A DNA stretch of 7,773 bases from an uncultured Prevotella sp. (GTDB lineage Bacteria; Bacteroidota; Bacteroidia; Bacteroidales; Bacteroidaceae), in assembly GCA_900772835.1 (NCBI GenBank), contig CAAGSA010000074.1, forward strand, positions 1 through 7,773, written 5' to 3'. A program made the translations under genes and the position numbers. The notes beneath the pieces are model-generated. The model was not told the DNA's origin. It worked only from the letters and a program-made list of their open reading frames with translations, and did not search any database. Of the stretch, positions 1-7,187 are shown piece after piece. Position 1 is the first letter of the stretch. Each line of letters opens with the position of its first letter.

Positions 1-314
1 CAGTGAGTGCGGTTCAAGAACTCCACCCATAGGCGTTCACCGCTTTCCAGTTCAAGAGGAAAGAGGTCTCGCAGTTTCTTTGCCTTTTCAAAGCGAGTAC
101 CACCTTCAAGATAGATTAGTATCTTTTCAAACTCAGCCTCCGTAAACTCAGTGCGACCAAGTTCTTCCAATTTCTTCTTGTTGTGTTTCTCCAACTGCTT
201 TTTGAAATTAGCAGACAGGTTCTTTTCCTCTTCAATGTGAACATACTCGTAGTTCATCTTTTGAAGAGTATCTATAAGTCCGTTTTCGAGAGCAGCTTCA
301 CTTTGTACTGGCAT
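1..314 (-). CDS. hsdR: Type I restriction enzyme R subunit (HsdR), N-terminal part, cut by window edge
   Basis: This is the first 104 codons of a gene that runs off the left edge of the window. It is open throughout from the ATG at 312-314. The protein begins MPVQSEAALENGLIDTLQ, then has a lysine/glutamate-rich stretch with NLSANFKKQLEKHN, then FEKAKKLRDLFPLELESGE followed by WVEFLNRTH. This matches my recollection of the N-terminus of EcoR124-type HsdR: a 'SE..LE..LI..L...GYE' segment, a 'L.AN...QLE..N' segment and the 'K.RD' segment ahead of the nuclease fold. In the family, HsdR is the translocase/nuclease subunit of an R2M2S complex that cuts unmethylated DNA far from the recognition site. 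The nuclease and helicase motifs would lie outside the window, so activity cannot be judged. It probably shares a transcript with the XRE gene 37 bp upstream. Its codons are more AT-rich than those of the regulator and glycosidase genes. hsdM and hsdS are not visible. Confidence 0.85.
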   Translation of the reverse strand, partial: MPVQSEAALENGLIDTLQKMNYEYVHIEEEKNLSANFKKQLEKHNKKKLEELGRTEFTEAEFEKILIYLEGGTRFEKAKKLRDLFPLELESGERLWVEFLNRTH

Positions 315-352
315 ATCTTGTCTTTTTTATCGTTATACTTATAAGAACATGG

Positions 353-625
353 CTATTCATTCATTTGCAGGAAATGAATATCCAAGGCATTCTCTATTTT
401 GCTTATGGCTTCAAGCGAAAGGTTCTCACGCCCTTTTAAGATTTTTGAAATGTACTGTTGGGTGCAATTCATTTTCTCTGCCAACATCTTTTGAGTCATT
501 CCAAGTTCCTTCATTCTTGCGGACATGATATTGGCTATCATCTGCGAATGGTTAAACCATGGCTTTTCTTCTTGGCTCATTTGTGTTCCAGCCTTTTGAG
601 CAGGAGATATTGTTTCCTTTATCAT
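353..625 (-). CDS. XRE/Cro-C1 family helix-turn-helix regulator next to hsdR
   Basis: A 90-residue cytoplasmic DNA-binding protein. A polar N-terminal tail of about 28 residues precedes one HTH_3 domain (about residues 30-86). The helix-turn-helix is clear: GMTQKMLAEKMNCTQQYISK, then ILKGRENLSLEAISKIENAL, the usual 'TQ..LA....(T)...IS....G....L.....I..AL' pattern. There is no second domain, so it looks like a pure repressor or activator. The ATG at 623-625 is preceded by a good Bacteroidota-type promoter about 55 bp upstream. Its TAG is 38 bases before the hsdR ATG in the same direction, so co-transcription is likely. From context I infer a controller-like role, setting expression of the restriction gene and perhaps its own. 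Alternatives are an orphan HigA-like antitoxin (no toxin gene lies upstream, where the sensor-regulator gene ends) or an unrelated regulator. The fold assignment is firm; the target is unknown. Confidence 0.85.
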   Translation of the reverse strand: MIKETISPAQKAGTQMSQEEKPWFNHSQMIANIMSARMKELGMTQKMLAEKMNCTQQYISKILKGRENLSLEAISKIENALDIHFLQMNE

Positions 626-679
626 CTTAGACGTATTTCGCTTTGTACCATTTATATTTGGCTATTGCCATTTCGCCTA

Positions 680-711
680 CAAAGATAACTGATTTTCACG
701 AGGAAACACAA
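680..711 (-). promoter_or_regulatory. Predicted promoter of the XRE-hsdR unit
   Basis: On the minus strand TATCTTTG (680-687) matches the Bacteroidota -7 consensus TAnnTTTG exactly. A TTG (709-711) lies 21 bases upstream, as expected for the -33 element. Transcription would start near 673, giving a leader of about 48 bases before the XRE ATG. Just downstream, at 659-670, is a small inverted repeat, TGGC-tatt-GCCA. This could be an operator, but it is too short to trust by itself. Confidence 0.55.
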
Positions 712-728
712 CTGCGGGGTTGTTTTTT
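708..728. terminator. Possible weak hairpin terminator after the sensor-regulator gene
   Basis: ACAAC (708-712) and GTTGT (719-723) form a 5-bp stem around a 6-base loop. A T run follows on the plus strand (724-728). On the minus strand, the sense of the gene ending at 740, the hairpin is followed only by GTTTCC, which is weak. It could stop some transcription in either direction. It also overlaps the -33 element of the XRE promoter, so it may be fortuitous. Confidence 0.25.
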
Positions 729-739
729 CTACGTAAATA

Positions 740-3700
740 TCATTCGGACTCAACCTCATCCGCTTCATGGCTCTCCGCACCCTGCAGACTCTTCCTGTAT
801 TCAGAGGGCGACATACCGGTATGCTTCTTGAAGCATTTGCCGAAATACTTAGGGTCGGCGAATCCTACGGCGTAGGCAATCTGCGAGAATGTCATAGTAC
901 TCTCTTCCACGAGGTCTTCGGCACGCTTCATTCTGATGTGGCGCAGGAAATCGTTCGGCGACATGTCGGCAATCTGCTTCAGCCTTGAATAGAACGTGCT
1001 GCGCCCCATACTTAGCGCCACCGCCATATCGTCCACCTTCAGGTTCACATCCCCGATATGCTCCTCGATATATACCAGTAGCTTGTTCATGAACTCCTTG
1101 TCCTCATCCACTATTTCCGGCTTGCGCAACATATAGCGTACCTTGCCGGCATCCGCCTTCTCCGTAGCTTCCTCGGTTATCTGCTCCGCCCGGCGCTTCA
1201 TATAGGTTCTGATTCCGAAATACACGATGGTCAGTACAAAAACGGTAATCAGCGCCCTGCCCCACCAACTCTCCGCAAAGGTCGGCTCGGCATGGATCAC
1301 GAGCTGGCGCTCATTGTCAATCCACACACCGTCGCCATTGGTGCTGCGCACGCTGACTGTATGCGTGCCGGCAGGGAAATGGTTGAACGACGCACTGTTG
1401 CTGCCTGGATGCACATAAACCCACTTCTCGTCGTCCACCCTGTAGGCATAGCGTATGCCACAATTCTCGCTCTCTGCCGATACCGAAGAGTGGGAACTGT
1501 AATCGAGGGCAGAGAAGAAGAGCGTGAACGAACGATGGTCCACGTCAACATTCAGCTTCGGTGTGTTGAGGATAGGCTGTTCGTTGTCGCGGTCCATGTA
1601 TCTTATCGACGTGAACACAATGTTCGGCGCATAGCTGCTTCTGTCCATCCGCTTGGGCAGAAAGAATATCGCCCCGCCCTCGGTGGGGATGACTATGCGG
1701 TCGGTCTTGGCAGAATGCGAGGGCATACCCTCCGATATATTCACTCCGCCAATCTCGTCTGCACCGTATTCCTTCAGTCCCGACTTGCCGATACATGCTA
1801 TGCGGCTCTCGCCGATAACCCACAGGTCGCCCTGGTTATCGGTGAGCAGGCTCTGTATCGTGCCGTTGCTGTATATCTGTGTGGCGGCATTCCCGTCCTT
1901 GTCCTCCACAGGTTTGAAACGCAGGTCGTCCTGCAGAAGATTCCCTGCATCCGCATATTGCAGTCCGCCGCCGAGCGTAACCACATACAGTTTGCCGTCG
2001 GGAGCTACCTTGGTCTGCATCACCTCACTGGTATAGAGCGAGTTCTCGTCTGCCGTATGTCGCGACACATAGAAACGTATCCTGTCCGGATATGTGTAGC
2101 TGTCGCGGTATGTTATCAGTCCCTGGGTGGTGGAGAGAATCACGGTGCCGTTAGGCAGCACCTCTATACGCCTGACCTTATTGAACACATCACCCACATA
2201 ACCTTTCAGCTGGTTGTTGCAATGCAGAAATCTGAGTTTCTCTATATCACCGCATGAATATATGCTCTGCATGGAGATATTCAGTCCGCCGAGGAATGTA
2301 GCAATGAGCAGACGCCCGTGTGTGTCCACCTTCACGTCATACAGTTCGTTGCTATTCATCGTATAGGCATTGGTCTCGTCATGGCGCAGGTTAACCACCC
2401 TGCCGTCTGCCACGCAAAAGAGTCCTTCGCCCTTGGTGCCTATCCACAGACGGTTTTTCTTGTCCTCATACAGGGAGTAGATATGATAGGCAAAGGTGGT
2501 CTTTGCCGTCTGCCATTTTCCTGACGGCGAGAGATAGCCTATGAGTTTCCCGTCGGGGGAATATTTGGCGATTTCGCCGTCCACGGTGCCCAACAGGATA
2601 TTGCCCTCATGGTCTTGCATCACCGAACGGGTGTCGCGTTTCGTGCCGAGGTCTATCTGCATGATATTCGAATAGCTGAAGCTAACGAGCGAGAGATTGT
2701 GCGGATATATGAGCCAGAGGTTTCCCTGATGGTCGGAGAAGCCTTTCTTCATGCGCGGTATCAGTTCGCCCGACAAGCCTGATACGCCGAGCGGTTGCGC
2801 CACAAGAGTTTTCCTGCCCTCGTCGTAATATGAGAAGACGGTCCCCGTTGACGCTATCCACACGGTATGGCGGGAGTCTTCGTGTAACAGTGGCTTGTCT
2901 GCCAATGTAAACATACCGCTGCCTGTCTCCACAGCGAGATGCACGGTCTGCATATCCGGCGTTATCATCGTCACGCCTCTTCCACCGTTGAAGCACCAGA
3001 GCCTTTCGCGTGAATCGGCAAACATCACGTCCACCATCGGCTGCGGATTGCCCGGCCACTGCACGGACAAGAGTCTGTCATGCCCCGTCTTCGTGTCATA
3101 CACCAATACGCCGCGGTCGGTTGCCAATGCGAGCATCCTGCCCTTTATCACCTTCACTTCCTTCACCTTGTCCACCTTGTTGGCAAGCTTCACATCTGTG
3201 GGTTTCCCTCCTCTCTTCATGTGCAGGATCTTTCCGTCTACCGTGACGAGCCACAACGTGTTGCCTACCTTTTCCACAAAGTCCACCCAAAGGCGTGCCA
3301 CCTGGCGAGGACTCCCTTTTTCCGTATATACGAAAGCTCCCTGGTCGCAGAAGAGCCATTCGTCGCCGAATCCGTCGAGCACCACCTTGTTGAGTGTTCC
3401 CGGCAGGGTGAACCGCCGGATGTCCCTGTCGCTGTCAGAATCCCCCTTTGCCATATGGTAGTGTTCGTTGTATTTCCCCACCACCCAAGTGTCGCCGTTG
3501 GCGAGCGGATATATTTTTCTCAGACTGAACTTGCTCTGGAATTTCTTTGTGATAAGCGCTGACACGTTGACATACTGGCATTTATGGCTGTCGAACATAT
3601 ACACGTCGTCGGTATATGCCGTAGTCCAGAGGTTGCCGTCGGTGGCTGGCATCACGCTTATCAGATGGTTTGTGGTGAGCTGTGAGTCGTGTCCCGGTAT

Positions 3701-3922
3701 GTTGCGGAATGTGGTGAAGCGGTAGCCGTCGTAGCATGAGAGTCCGTTCCATGTGGTTATCCAGATGAGGTTGTCCGTGCTCTGGGTCATTCCGCTTATC
3801 ACGCTTGCCGGCAGTCCGTTCTCTGTGCCGAACGTGCGCACCTTGCATATCGGCTGTGCCGTGGCAACCAGTTGCAGGCATAAGAGTACGAGTATGGTAT
3901 AAAGGTATCTGTATCTTTGCAT
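740..3922 (-). CDS. Membrane-anchored propeller sensor fused to AraC-type DNA-binding domain; HTCS-like but kinase-less
   Basis: The likely role is to sense a ligand in the periplasm and regulate genes from the inner membrane. Numbering is from the Met at 3922 (1060 residues). Residues 1-22 are a signal peptide (MQRYRYLYTILVLLCLQLVATA, cleavage before Q). About 14 Reg_prop-type propeller repeats run from about 36 to 756, recognisable by 'D..GNLW', 'D..GNILLGT' and 'LWIGT..EGL', enough for two seven-bladed propellers. A Y_Y_Y domain follows (about 795-877; YAYRVDDEKWVYV, FPAGTHTVSVRSTNGDGVW), then one membrane helix (889-906). After a linker of only about 33 residues comes an AraC domain (940-1047; TFYSRLKQIADMSPNDFLR, IAYAVGFADPKYFGKCFKKH). 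No HisKA H-box, HATPase_c or receiver is present; a canonical HTCS is about 300 residues longer. The ATG at 3952 would add 10 residues, but the predicted promoter leaves it almost no leader. The gene lies downstream of the GH3 gene behind a terminator and is its probable regulator (inference). Confidence 0.92.
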   Translation of the reverse strand: MQRYRYLYTILVLLCLQLVATAQPICKVRTFGTENGLPASVISGMTQSTDNLIWITTWNGLSCYDGYRFTTFRNIPGHDSQLTTNHLISVMPATDGNLWTTAYTDDVYMFDSHKCQYVNVSALITKKFQSKFSLRKIYPLANGDTWVVGKYNEHYHMAKGDSDSDRDIRRFTLPGTLNKVVLDGFGDEWLFCDQGAFVYTEKGSPRQVARLWVDFVEKVGNTLWLVTVDGKILHMKRGGKPTDVKLANKVDKVKEVKVIKGRMLALATDRGVLVYDTKTGHDRLLSVQWPGNPQPMVDVMFADSRERLWCFNGGRGVTMITPDMQTVHLAVETGSGMFTLADKPLLHEDSRHTVWIASTGTVFSYYDEGRKTLVAQPLGVSGLSGELIPRMKKGFSDHQGNLWLIYPHNLSLVSFSYSNIMQIDLGTKRDTRSVMQDHEGNILLGTVDGEIAKYSPDGKLIGYLSPSGKWQTAKTTFAYHIYSLYEDKKNRLWIGTKGEGLFCVADGRVVNLRHDETNAYTMNSNELYDVKVDTHGRLLIATFLGGLNISMQSIYSCGDIEKLRFLHCNNQLKGYVGDVFNKVRRIEVLPNGTVILSTTQGLITYRDSYTYPDRIRFYVSRHTADENSLYTSEVMQTKVAPDGKLYVVTLGGGLQYADAGNLLQDDLRFKPVEDKDGNAATQIYSNGTIQSLLTDNQGDLWVIGESRIACIGKSGLKEYGADEIGGVNISEGMPSHSAKTDRIVIPTEGGAIFFLPKRMDRSSYAPNIVFTSIRYMDRDNEQPILNTPKLNVDVDHRSFTLFFSALDYSSHSSVSAESENCGIRYAYRVDDEKWVYVHPGSNSASFNHFPAGTHTVSVRSTNGDGVWIDNERQLVIHAEPTFAESWWGRALITVFVLTIVYFGIRTYMKRRAEQITEEATEKADAGKVRYMLRKPEIVDEDKEFMNKLLVYIEEHIGDVNLKVDDMAVALSMGRSTFYSRLKQIADMSPNDFLRHIRMKRAEDLVEESTMTFSQIAYAVGFADPKYFGKCFKKHTGMSPSEYRKSLQGAESHEADEVESE

Positions 3923-3966
3923 AATATCATTGTTTAGAGGATTCGTCTTCATTCAAAATGACAATG

Positions 3967-3996
3967 CAAATATAATAAAAAAAAAGATTGAACGAA
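3967..3996 (-). promoter_or_regulatory. Predicted promoter of the sensor-regulator gene
   Basis: TATATTTG on the minus strand (3967-3974) is an exact TAnnTTTG -7 box. Upstream of it a nine-base T run and TTCG (3993-3996), at an 18-base spacing, stand where a -33 element would be; the latter is a poor match. Transcription would start near 3960. That is about 8 bases before the first possible ATG (3952) and about 38 before the second (3922), which favours the second as the translation start. Confidence 0.5.
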
Positions 3997-4030
3997 CCTT
4001 ACCGCCATTTTTTTATTGGATAATAAAGGT

Positions 4031-4073
4031 AAAAAGGCACGCCAAAGGCTTTTTTTAAAGTCTCCGGCGTGCC
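4031..4073 (-). terminator. Strong intrinsic terminator of the GH3 gene
   Basis: The arms at 4066-4073 and 4036-4043 are exact complements (GGCACGCC and GGCGTGCC on the minus strand). Between them an inner stem, AGACTTT against AAAGCCT, pairs with one mismatch around an AAAA loop, giving a two-part hairpin. TTTTT (4031-4035) follows directly on the minus strand. It lies 30 bases after the glycosidase stop codon, so it should separate that transcript from the regulator gene. Confidence 0.85.
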
Positions 4074-4103
4074 GATAACGATGTTATGTTTATGACAGTA
4101 AAA

Positions 4104-7100
4104 CTATTTTCTGATATACTTGCGGCCGTTGAGCACGTAGATGCCTGCTGGCAGACGGTCGAAGTCTTTTGCCGAACATACCAGCGAGCCCATCACCGTG
4201 AATATCTGGTCGTTCTTCTGCAGACTTACCGCACTCTCCACCTTCTCTATTGAACTTGAGTTTGACGACACATATGTTTCTTTTGCCACTCCAGCCTCGG
4301 CATTGATATCTTTCGTGTGGCGTATGTCCTCGCTTGATGCTGCAAGCTCGAGTGTCACTCTGCCTCCGGCAACCTTATACTGATGCGTAGTCTCGTCGAA
4401 ATAGCTCAGTTCCTCGTAGTCAACAGGGATTGCTACCTGTTTCGTCTCGCCAGCCTTGAGTTCCACGCGGGCAAAGCCCACGAGTTTGTGACGCATATTG
4501 CCGTTCTTGCCATAATGCGTATCGCCGTTGAAATTGGCATAGAGCTGCACGATTTCCGCTCCGTCACGACTGCCCGTATTCTTGATATCCGCCGTTACGG
4601 TCAGCTTGCCGCCCTTTTTCAGCGTGGTTGCAGAGAGGTTCATGTCGCTGTAGTCGAATGTGGTGTAAGAGAGTCCGTAGCCGAACGGATACATCGGCTT
4701 CTCTGCCTGGCATGGGTTCTTCTCGCCCTTGCCGTAATACATGTATGTGTAGCCCCATTCGTCAATGTTATATTCCATCATTCCCTTGCGGCCGTAGGCT
4801 GATGCGTTCTGTGCCGAAGCGTCCTCCTGCGGGAGTTCGCTGATACTGTTATACCATGTTGAGGTAAGCTTGCCCGACGGATTGATGTCGCCGTATATTG
4901 CGTCGCATATCGCCTGTCCCTGTGCCTGTCCGCCATACCATGCTTCCATGATTGCAGGCAAATTATCCTTCGCCCATGTGATGTCGAGCGATGATCCGCT
5001 TTCGAGCACGAGTACAGTGTTCTTGTTTGCTGCATACAGTGCCTTCAGCACATCCTCCTGGTTGCCGGGAAGCGTGAGTTGCCAGCGGTCGTGGCTCTCT
5101 GTTCCCGTGGCATGGTCGTCCGGTTTCTCGTAGTTAGTACCTCCGATGAACACCACCACGTCTGCCCGTTTTGCCACTTCCACGGCGCGATTTATCATCT
5201 CCTGCGTTGCTTTCTCGTTCACGGATGATGATGTGGTGCAGAGATAGAGCGGACCTTGTGTCTCTTCTGCCGGAATCAGCACTTCATTTGGGTTCCAGAA
5301 GTTGAAGTATTTGTAGTTGCCCACGTAGTTCTGGTTACCGCTGAACTTCACGTAGAGGTCATGCTTGCCCTTCACCACCGCCGGGTCTACGCTTGCCGTG
5401 ATAATGGCAAATTTGCTCCAGGAGCCTGTTTCCTGGTTGTCCACGGTCAGGAATGGTTCCGCATCCTTGTCGTCAAGACAGAAGCTGACGCTTCCCAGGC
5501 CCGAGCTCTTGGCTCCGCATGCCATCTCGAAATTGGTGCATCCTAATTCTCCGAAGTTCACATCGCGATACAGGAAAATGTCACCCGGGGCGGTATTTTC
5601 GAGTACTCCGGCTCCCTTGTCGTTGTTTGCGGCTCCGCGCTTGCTCACTACAGCCTCATCAAACGGCACGGCGGGTGTCTTGCCTGTGCGCACCATATCC
5701 AGATGGAAGTCGAGTTTCTTTGAGAATGCCTCATATGGAGTGGTTGTATAGGTAGGCGATCCGCTGTAGTCGCCGAGCATTATGGCGTTGGCATACGGGC
5801 CGATGAGCGCTACCTTCTTGTCTGTCGTGATTGGCAGTAAAGGCATCGTGGCACCTTCTGGTGCACTGTTCTTCAGAAGCGTCATGCTCTCCTGCGCCGC
5901 CTGGAGTGCGAGTTTCTGGTTTGCCTCGCTCTCCAATGTGTTGTTTACCGGATATGTGTATCCATCAAACTCACCCAGTGCGAAACGTGTTTCGAGCACT
6001 CTCACCACTGCCGTATCGATGTCTGCCTCCGTCAGTCCGATATATTTCCTGCCGTTCGGTGCTGCCGTCTCCTTCGCCATGAATGCTGCATCCGTTGCGT
6101 TGAGGGCTGCACGCTGGAGCACCGACGAACGGCTCATGAACTCACAGTTCGTGTCCGTGCCAGCCTGGAGCGAAATCGTTGCCGTGCGTGCTTCCATTAT
6201 CTGCTCCTCTTCGGTGGCATTGGCGTATGGCGCATGAATCGTGGCGAAGGATGTTCCGTCGTCGATTTTTCCCGCCGCATAGTCACCGAAATACTTATGC
6301 TTCACTGCCCTGTGCACACAGGAAAGTCCGGCGCAGTCGGACGTTACATATCCGTTGAAGCCCCATTCCTTGCGCAAGATGTCGGTCAGCAGCATCTTGT
6401 TTGCACAGCAGGGCAGTCCGCCGTGCGCCTTGCTGGCTCCCTGATTGTTGGCATCGAGCTCTGTGGGGTCGATGGAGAAGGCGTTGTAGGCAGCCATGAT
6501 ACTCTTTACGCCTCCCTTCCTGACGCTCATCTCGAATGCCGGCAGATAATACTCGCGCATGTTCTTTTCCGTGACGAACGAGGTGGTGGACTGTCGTCCC
6601 TGCTCGTAGTTGTTGGCTGCGAAGTGCTTGGCGCATGCCACTAATTTATAATAAGGTGTTGCAGGCGTTATCTCGCCCTGGAATCCCTTGATGAATTCCA
6701 CGGCGAGCCTTCCGGCGAGCAGCGGGTCTTCGCCGTAGTTCTCTTCTTCACGTCCCCAGCGCGGGTCGCGCGCCATGTTGATTGTGGGCGACCAGTAGTT
6801 CAGTCCCTTGCCTTTCGTCTCATGGTAGATACGTGCCTCGTCGCTGATTGCCTCCGCGCATGCCCTTACGAGCATCTCGTCCCATGTTGCCGACATTCCC
6901 TTTGACTCGGGGAAGCTCGTTGCCGCTCCCGACCGTGCCACTCCGTGGAGTGCCTCGTTCCAATACTGATACGACGGGAGGATTACCTGTCCGTCGCGCT
7001 TGATGGGTTCGCTGACGTTGTTGCCAAGCTGGTCCACTTTCTCGCGCAGCGTGAGTTCGCGACAGAGCAGTTCTGCCCTCTCGCGGAAGCTCTTGCTGGT

Positions 7101-7187
7101 ATCCATCCACGGGTAGCTGGTCTGCGCCATTACTGTTGTTGACACGACTGTCAAAGCAGCCGTCATAAACCAATTTCTCTTGTTCAT
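4104..7187 (-). CDS. Secreted GH3 beta-xylosidase/beta-glucosidase with inserted CBM6-like module and sorting-like tail
   Basis: A predicted exported exo-acting glycosidase of 1027 residues that removes sugars from the non-reducing ends of beta-linked oligosaccharides. Residues 1-21 are a signal peptide (MNKRNWFMTAALTVVSTTVMA, then Q) with no lipobox. The GH3 N-domain (about 27-417) carries EALHGVA, DPRWGREEENYGEDP, KHFAANN and GYVTSDCAGL, where Asp284 is the expected nucleophile. The EALHGVA and DPRWGR motifs resemble beta-xylosidases. The second GH3 domain (about 430-782) contains GTESHDRWQLTLPGNQ; Glu697 is the likely acid/base. It is interrupted at about 534-633 by a CBM6-like module (YRDVNFGELG, GSVSFCLDD, TGSWSKF, GKHDLYVKFSG). 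A fibronectin-III-like domain follows (about 850-950), then a T9SS-like tail (LPAGIYVLNGRKYIRK). Single-module relatives are about 720-870 residues. The ATG at 7187 was chosen because the only longer option is a TTG at 7196. Substrate is uncertain. Confidence 0.93.
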   Translation of the reverse strand: MNKRNWFMTAALTVVSTTVMAQTSYPWMDTSKSFRERAELLCRELTLREKVDQLGNNVSEPIKRDGQVILPSYQYWNEALHGVARSGAATSFPESKGMSATWDEMLVRACAEAISDEARIYHETKGKGLNYWSPTINMARDPRWGREEENYGEDPLLAGRLAVEFIKGFQGEITPATPYYKLVACAKHFAANNYEQGRQSTTSFVTEKNMREYYLPAFEMSVRKGGVKSIMAAYNAFSIDPTELDANNQGASKAHGGLPCCANKMLLTDILRKEWGFNGYVTSDCAGLSCVHRAVKHKYFGDYAAGKIDDGTSFATIHAPYANATEEEQIMEARTATISLQAGTDTNCEFMSRSSVLQRAALNATDAAFMAKETAAPNGRKYIGLTEADIDTAVVRVLETRFALGEFDGYTYPVNNTLESEANQKLALQAAQESMTLLKNSAPEGATMPLLPITTDKKVALIGPYANAIMLGDYSGSPTYTTTPYEAFSKKLDFHLDMVRTGKTPAVPFDEAVVSKRGAANNDKGAGVLENTAPGDIFLYRDVNFGELGCTNFEMACGAKSSGLGSVSFCLDDKDAEPFLTVDNQETGSWSKFAIITASVDPAVVKGKHDLYVKFSGNQNYVGNYKYFNFWNPNEVLIPAEETQGPLYLCTTSSSVNEKATQEMINRAVEVAKRADVVVFIGGTNYEKPDDHATGTESHDRWQLTLPGNQEDVLKALYAANKNTVLVLESGSSLDITWAKDNLPAIMEAWYGGQAQGQAICDAIYGDINPSGKLTSTWYNSISELPQEDASAQNASAYGRKGMMEYNIDEWGYTYMYYGKGEKNPCQAEKPMYPFGYGLSYTTFDYSDMNLSATTLKKGGKLTVTADIKNTGSRDGAEIVQLYANFNGDTHYGKNGNMRHKLVGFARVELKAGETKQVAIPVDYEELSYFDETTHQYKVAGGRVTLELAASSEDIRHTKDINAEAGVAKETYVSSNSSSIEKVESAVSLQKNDQIFTVMGSLVCSAKDFDRLPAGIYVLNGRKYIRK

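Noticed and set aside
338..345. CTTATAAG palindrome between the XRE gene and hsdR
   Set aside because: Eight-base palindromes arise often in AT-rich DNA, it does not extend further, and no promoter box accompanies it.
1292..2257. 321-codon plus-strand open frame opposite the sensor-regulator gene
   Set aside because: It is antisense to a gene with clear propeller repeats. GC-rich third positions keep the opposite strand open, and its translation has no recognisable domain.
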